In this document: piece after piece, positions 5,432-6,440 of the stretch
Numbering within the stretch: position 1 is the first letter of the stretch
Layout of the letters: the number at the start of each line of letters is the position of its first letter
Origin: Ga0077555 sp031367895
GTDB taxonomy: Bacteria; Pseudomonadota; Alphaproteobacteria; Rhizobiales; Hyphomicrobiaceae
NCBI GenBank assembly: GCA_031367895.1
Contig: JANLQP010000002.1
Coordinates: 1 to 6,440, forward strand
DNA length: 6,440 nt
Reading direction: 5' to 3'
Notes under the pieces: model-generated
Database searches by the model: none
The model's input: only the letters and a program-made list of their open reading frames with translations
Told to the model about the DNA's origin: nothing
Program-made: the position numbers and the translations under genes

Positions 5432-5638
5432 ATGATCTCGCCGAATCCTTCCGGTATTCAACAGAAAACGCGTGGTGCGGCGAATCCACTGACGGACCGG
5501 AGTGCGATGATCGCAGAAGTACAACCCTGGATGCGTTTGATCGACGCCGGCCTGTGGGGAACATATCACGTTATGCAGAGAAAACGCCTCAATCTAGAGT
5601 TTCGTGAGGTTCGCCTCGAAGTGGGATTGACAGACTAA
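5432..5638 (+). CDS. Possible small protein, about 68 aa, not recognised
   Basis: From ATG at 5432 (GTG at 5429 is also in frame) the plus strand is open to TAA at 5636-5638. The C-terminal half (about MIAEVQPWMRLIDAGLWG, then a charged RKRLNLEFREVRLEVG stretch) looks more protein-like than the neighbouring frames. The frame stays open upstream to 5243, but that part overlaps the 155-aa gene on the other strand and reads Arg/Ser-rich, so it is probably not translated. No strong RBS is seen. It could be a small gene, the tail of a degraded gene, or chance. A hairpin begins at its last stop base. Confidence 0.28.
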   Translation: MISPNPSGIQQKTRGAANPLTDRSAMIAEVQPWMRLIDAGLWGTYHVMQRKRLNLEFREVRLEVGLTD

Positions 5639-5666
5639 GCCTAATGCGAGTTTACTTGCATAGGCT
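5638..5666. repeat. Hairpin after the small ORF
   Basis: AGCCT (5638-5642), a bulged A, ATGC (5644-5647), a 10-nt loop, then GCAT-AGGCT (5658-5666) forms a 9-bp stem. It lies exactly at the stop of the possible small ORF. It has no T run directly after it; the nearest is GTTTTT near 5693-5698. It may be a terminator-like or mRNA-stabilising structure, or chance. Confidence 0.3.
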
Positions 5667-5844
5667 CGTCACGGGTCGATCGGGGTTGCGGGGTTTTTGC
5701 TCGCTTTTGACGTAGTGAAATATTATGGAGTAGATGCGATGTACACGGTTGATATGAGACGAGGGATCGACGCGGCGCACAGTGCGCACAGCTCTCCCGA
5801 AGTCCACGAAATCTAACGGAACTAATCCACCCAATCTGACAAAG

Positions 5845-5867
5845 CGGCTGCCCGCGAAGCGGGGCCG
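5845..5867. promoter_or_regulatory. GC-rich hairpin in the 5' region of the RTX-like gene
   Basis: CGGC (5845-5848), a TG bulge, CCCGC (5851-5855), loop GAA, GCGGG (5859-5863), GCCG (5864-5867) gives a stable 9-bp stem with one bulge. It lies about 60 bp before the RTX-like ATG and has no T tract. It could be a terminator remnant, part of the 5' UTR, or a protein-binding site. Confidence 0.35.
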
Positions 5868-5914
5868 TGTCTGACGCCGCGTGTCAACGGCACGCACATC
5901 TCAGTTTTCGATAT

Positions 5915-5918
5915 GGAG
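5915..5918 (+). promoter_or_regulatory. Ribosome binding site of the RTX-like gene
   Basis: GGAG lies 7 nt before the ATG at 5926. This decides the start over the out-of-frame ATG at 5913, whose reading is Arg/His/Gln-rich and not protein-like. Confidence 0.6.
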
Positions 5919-5925
5919 CGATCTC

Positions 5926-6440
5926 ATGGCTACCTTCACCGGCACCAGCGGCCCCGATTCCCTGATCGCCAGCGGCTCAGCCCTCGCCGCCAACAATATG
6001 TTCCTGTTCAATATTTCCGACCTATCGGCTGCCGACACCGTGCGCGGCACAACGAATACGAGCTTCACCGACACGCTGCAGTTCCTGACAGCCGGTTCAA
6101 TCGCCTCGGCGCAGTTCGCGGGTGTCACGAACATCGAAGTGTTGCTGCTGTCGGGGACCGGATCCAGCACGGTCAACCTCAACCGGCAGATGGTCAGCCA
6201 GTCGAATGCTGCGGACCCAGTGTTCGGCAGTGGCGTGCTGACGATTGCCAACCAGACAGCAACCAATCCGCTCCACATCGATCTAAGCGGTGTGGATGGC
6301 GGGGTGTTTCTCAAAATCGGCTACAGCGGTGGCGGAACTCAAAGCGACGCTGACATATGGGCGCATACCGCAGCGAACCCGAACGCTGGAGTTTATATTC
6401 CCATTGCAGAATTGGGCGCTGGTGTGGGGACCGCCGCGAC
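5926..6440 (+). CDS. N-terminal part of an RTX-like / beta-strand-repeat secreted protein (runs off the window)
   Basis: The first 171 codons are open to the window edge without a stop. The product begins MATFTGTSGPDSLIASGSAL, close to the GTSGxDxL motif of hemolysin-type (RTX) calcium-binding repeats. It is rich in Gly, Ser, Thr, Ala, Asn and Asp and poor in Lys and Cys. Segments such as SFTDTLQFLTAGSI (46-59), NIEVLLLSGTGSSTVNL (70-86) and LTIANQTATNPLHIDLSG (105-122) look like successive beta-strands. There is no N-terminal signal peptide, as expected for type I secretion, where the signal is C-terminal. Many such proteins are large adhesins or surface proteins. The missing C-terminus is needed to confirm this. 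It lies inside the putative integrated element. A phage tail or S-layer-like protein is a less likely reading. Confidence 0.75.
   Translation, partial: MATFTGTSGPDSLIASGSALAANNMFLFNISDLSAADTVRGTTNTSFTDTLQFLTAGSIASAQFAGVTNIEVLLLSGTGSSTVNLNRQMVSQSNAADPVFGSGVLTIANQTATNPLHIDLSGVDGGVFLKIGYSGGGTQSDADIWAHTAANPNAGVYIPIAELGAGVGTAA

Larger units (their letters stand above)
5639..5925. other. Intergenic leader region of the RTX-like gene
   Basis: This stretch of about 290 bp holds no convincing gene. It is less GC-rich than the left part of the window, notably around 5700-5760. TTGACG (5707-5712) and TATTAT (5721-5726) resemble promoter boxes but are only 8 bp apart, so they do not make a sigma-70 promoter. 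It contains the two hairpins listed separately and a short tandem GCGCACAGT-GCGCACAG near 5777. The minus-strand reading at 5652-5897 is judged spurious. Confidence 0.4.

Noticed and set aside
5176..5607. 143-aa plus-strand reading
   Set aside because: It overlaps the better-supported 155-aa minus-strand gene and has a Cys/Arg-rich shadow composition.
5707..5726. TTGACG...TATTAT as a sigma-70 promoter for the RTX-like gene
   Set aside because: The spacing is 8 bp, far too short for the usual 16-18 bp.
5652..5897. 81-aa minus-strand reading in the leader of the RTX-like gene
   Set aside because: It is Arg/Val-rich without motif or RBS, and crosses the hairpins of the intergenic region.
5913..6353. 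146-aa plus-strand reading overlapping the RTX-like start
   Set aside because: It is in another frame, rich in Arg, Gln and His. The frame from 5926 has the RBS and the RTX-like motif.

Overview
The window looks like a chromosomal segment of a GC-rich alphaproteobacterium, probably Rhizobiales and possibly near Bradyrhizobium or Rhodopseudomonas. This is inferred from codon use, an orphan Bug-type periplasmic binding protein, a two-domain MazG, and a tRNA-Lys(CUU) 3' half of alphaproteobacterial type. No marker gene allows a firm species call.

Left part (1-2518). Two well-supported minus-strand genes encode exported proteins: a Bug/TctC-type solute-binding protein (361-1338) and an alpha/beta hydrolase with an intact Ser-Asp-His triad (1559-2518). 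Each is followed at its 3' side by a copy of the same palindromic repeat of about 117 bp (203-320 and 1441-1556). The right-hand copy is near perfect and has the layout of two inverted REP units, each with a GTAG foot (a BIME). The left-hand copy is degenerate but keeps its central stem through a paired base change. A possible minus-strand coding start at 1-102 runs off the left edge.

Middle part (2519-4510). mazG (2737-3633, plus strand) encodes a house-cleaning NTP pyrophosphohydrolase. An endonuclease/exonuclease/phosphatase-family hydrolase (3782-4510, minus strand) converges on it. The 148 bp between them hold hairpins that may end transcription. mazG carries an unusual linker whose DNA folds into two tandem hairpins, which suggests an in-frame palindromic insertion, and a second extra segment lies in its C-terminal domain.

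Right part (4511-6440). A 43-nt piece at 4621-4663 (minus strand) matches the 3' half of a tRNA-Lys(CUU), from the anticodon to CCA, with no 5' half next to it. This is the usual footprint of integration into a tRNA gene. Its orientation puts ordinary chromosome to the left and the putative integrated element to the right. The right side fits that reading: it holds an unrecognised 155-aa protein (4909-5376, minus), a doubtful 69-aa ORF (5432-5638, plus), a non-coding stretch with hairpins, and the first 171 codons of a Gly/Thr/Ser/Asp-rich RTX-like protein probably secreted by a type I system (5926 to the window end). No integrase is visible in the window.

There is no CRISPR array, rRNA, complete tRNA, transposase or recognisable riboswitch. 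The genes do not form one pathway. The left and middle genes are independent transport and housekeeping functions, and the right end looks like the start of an accessory region.
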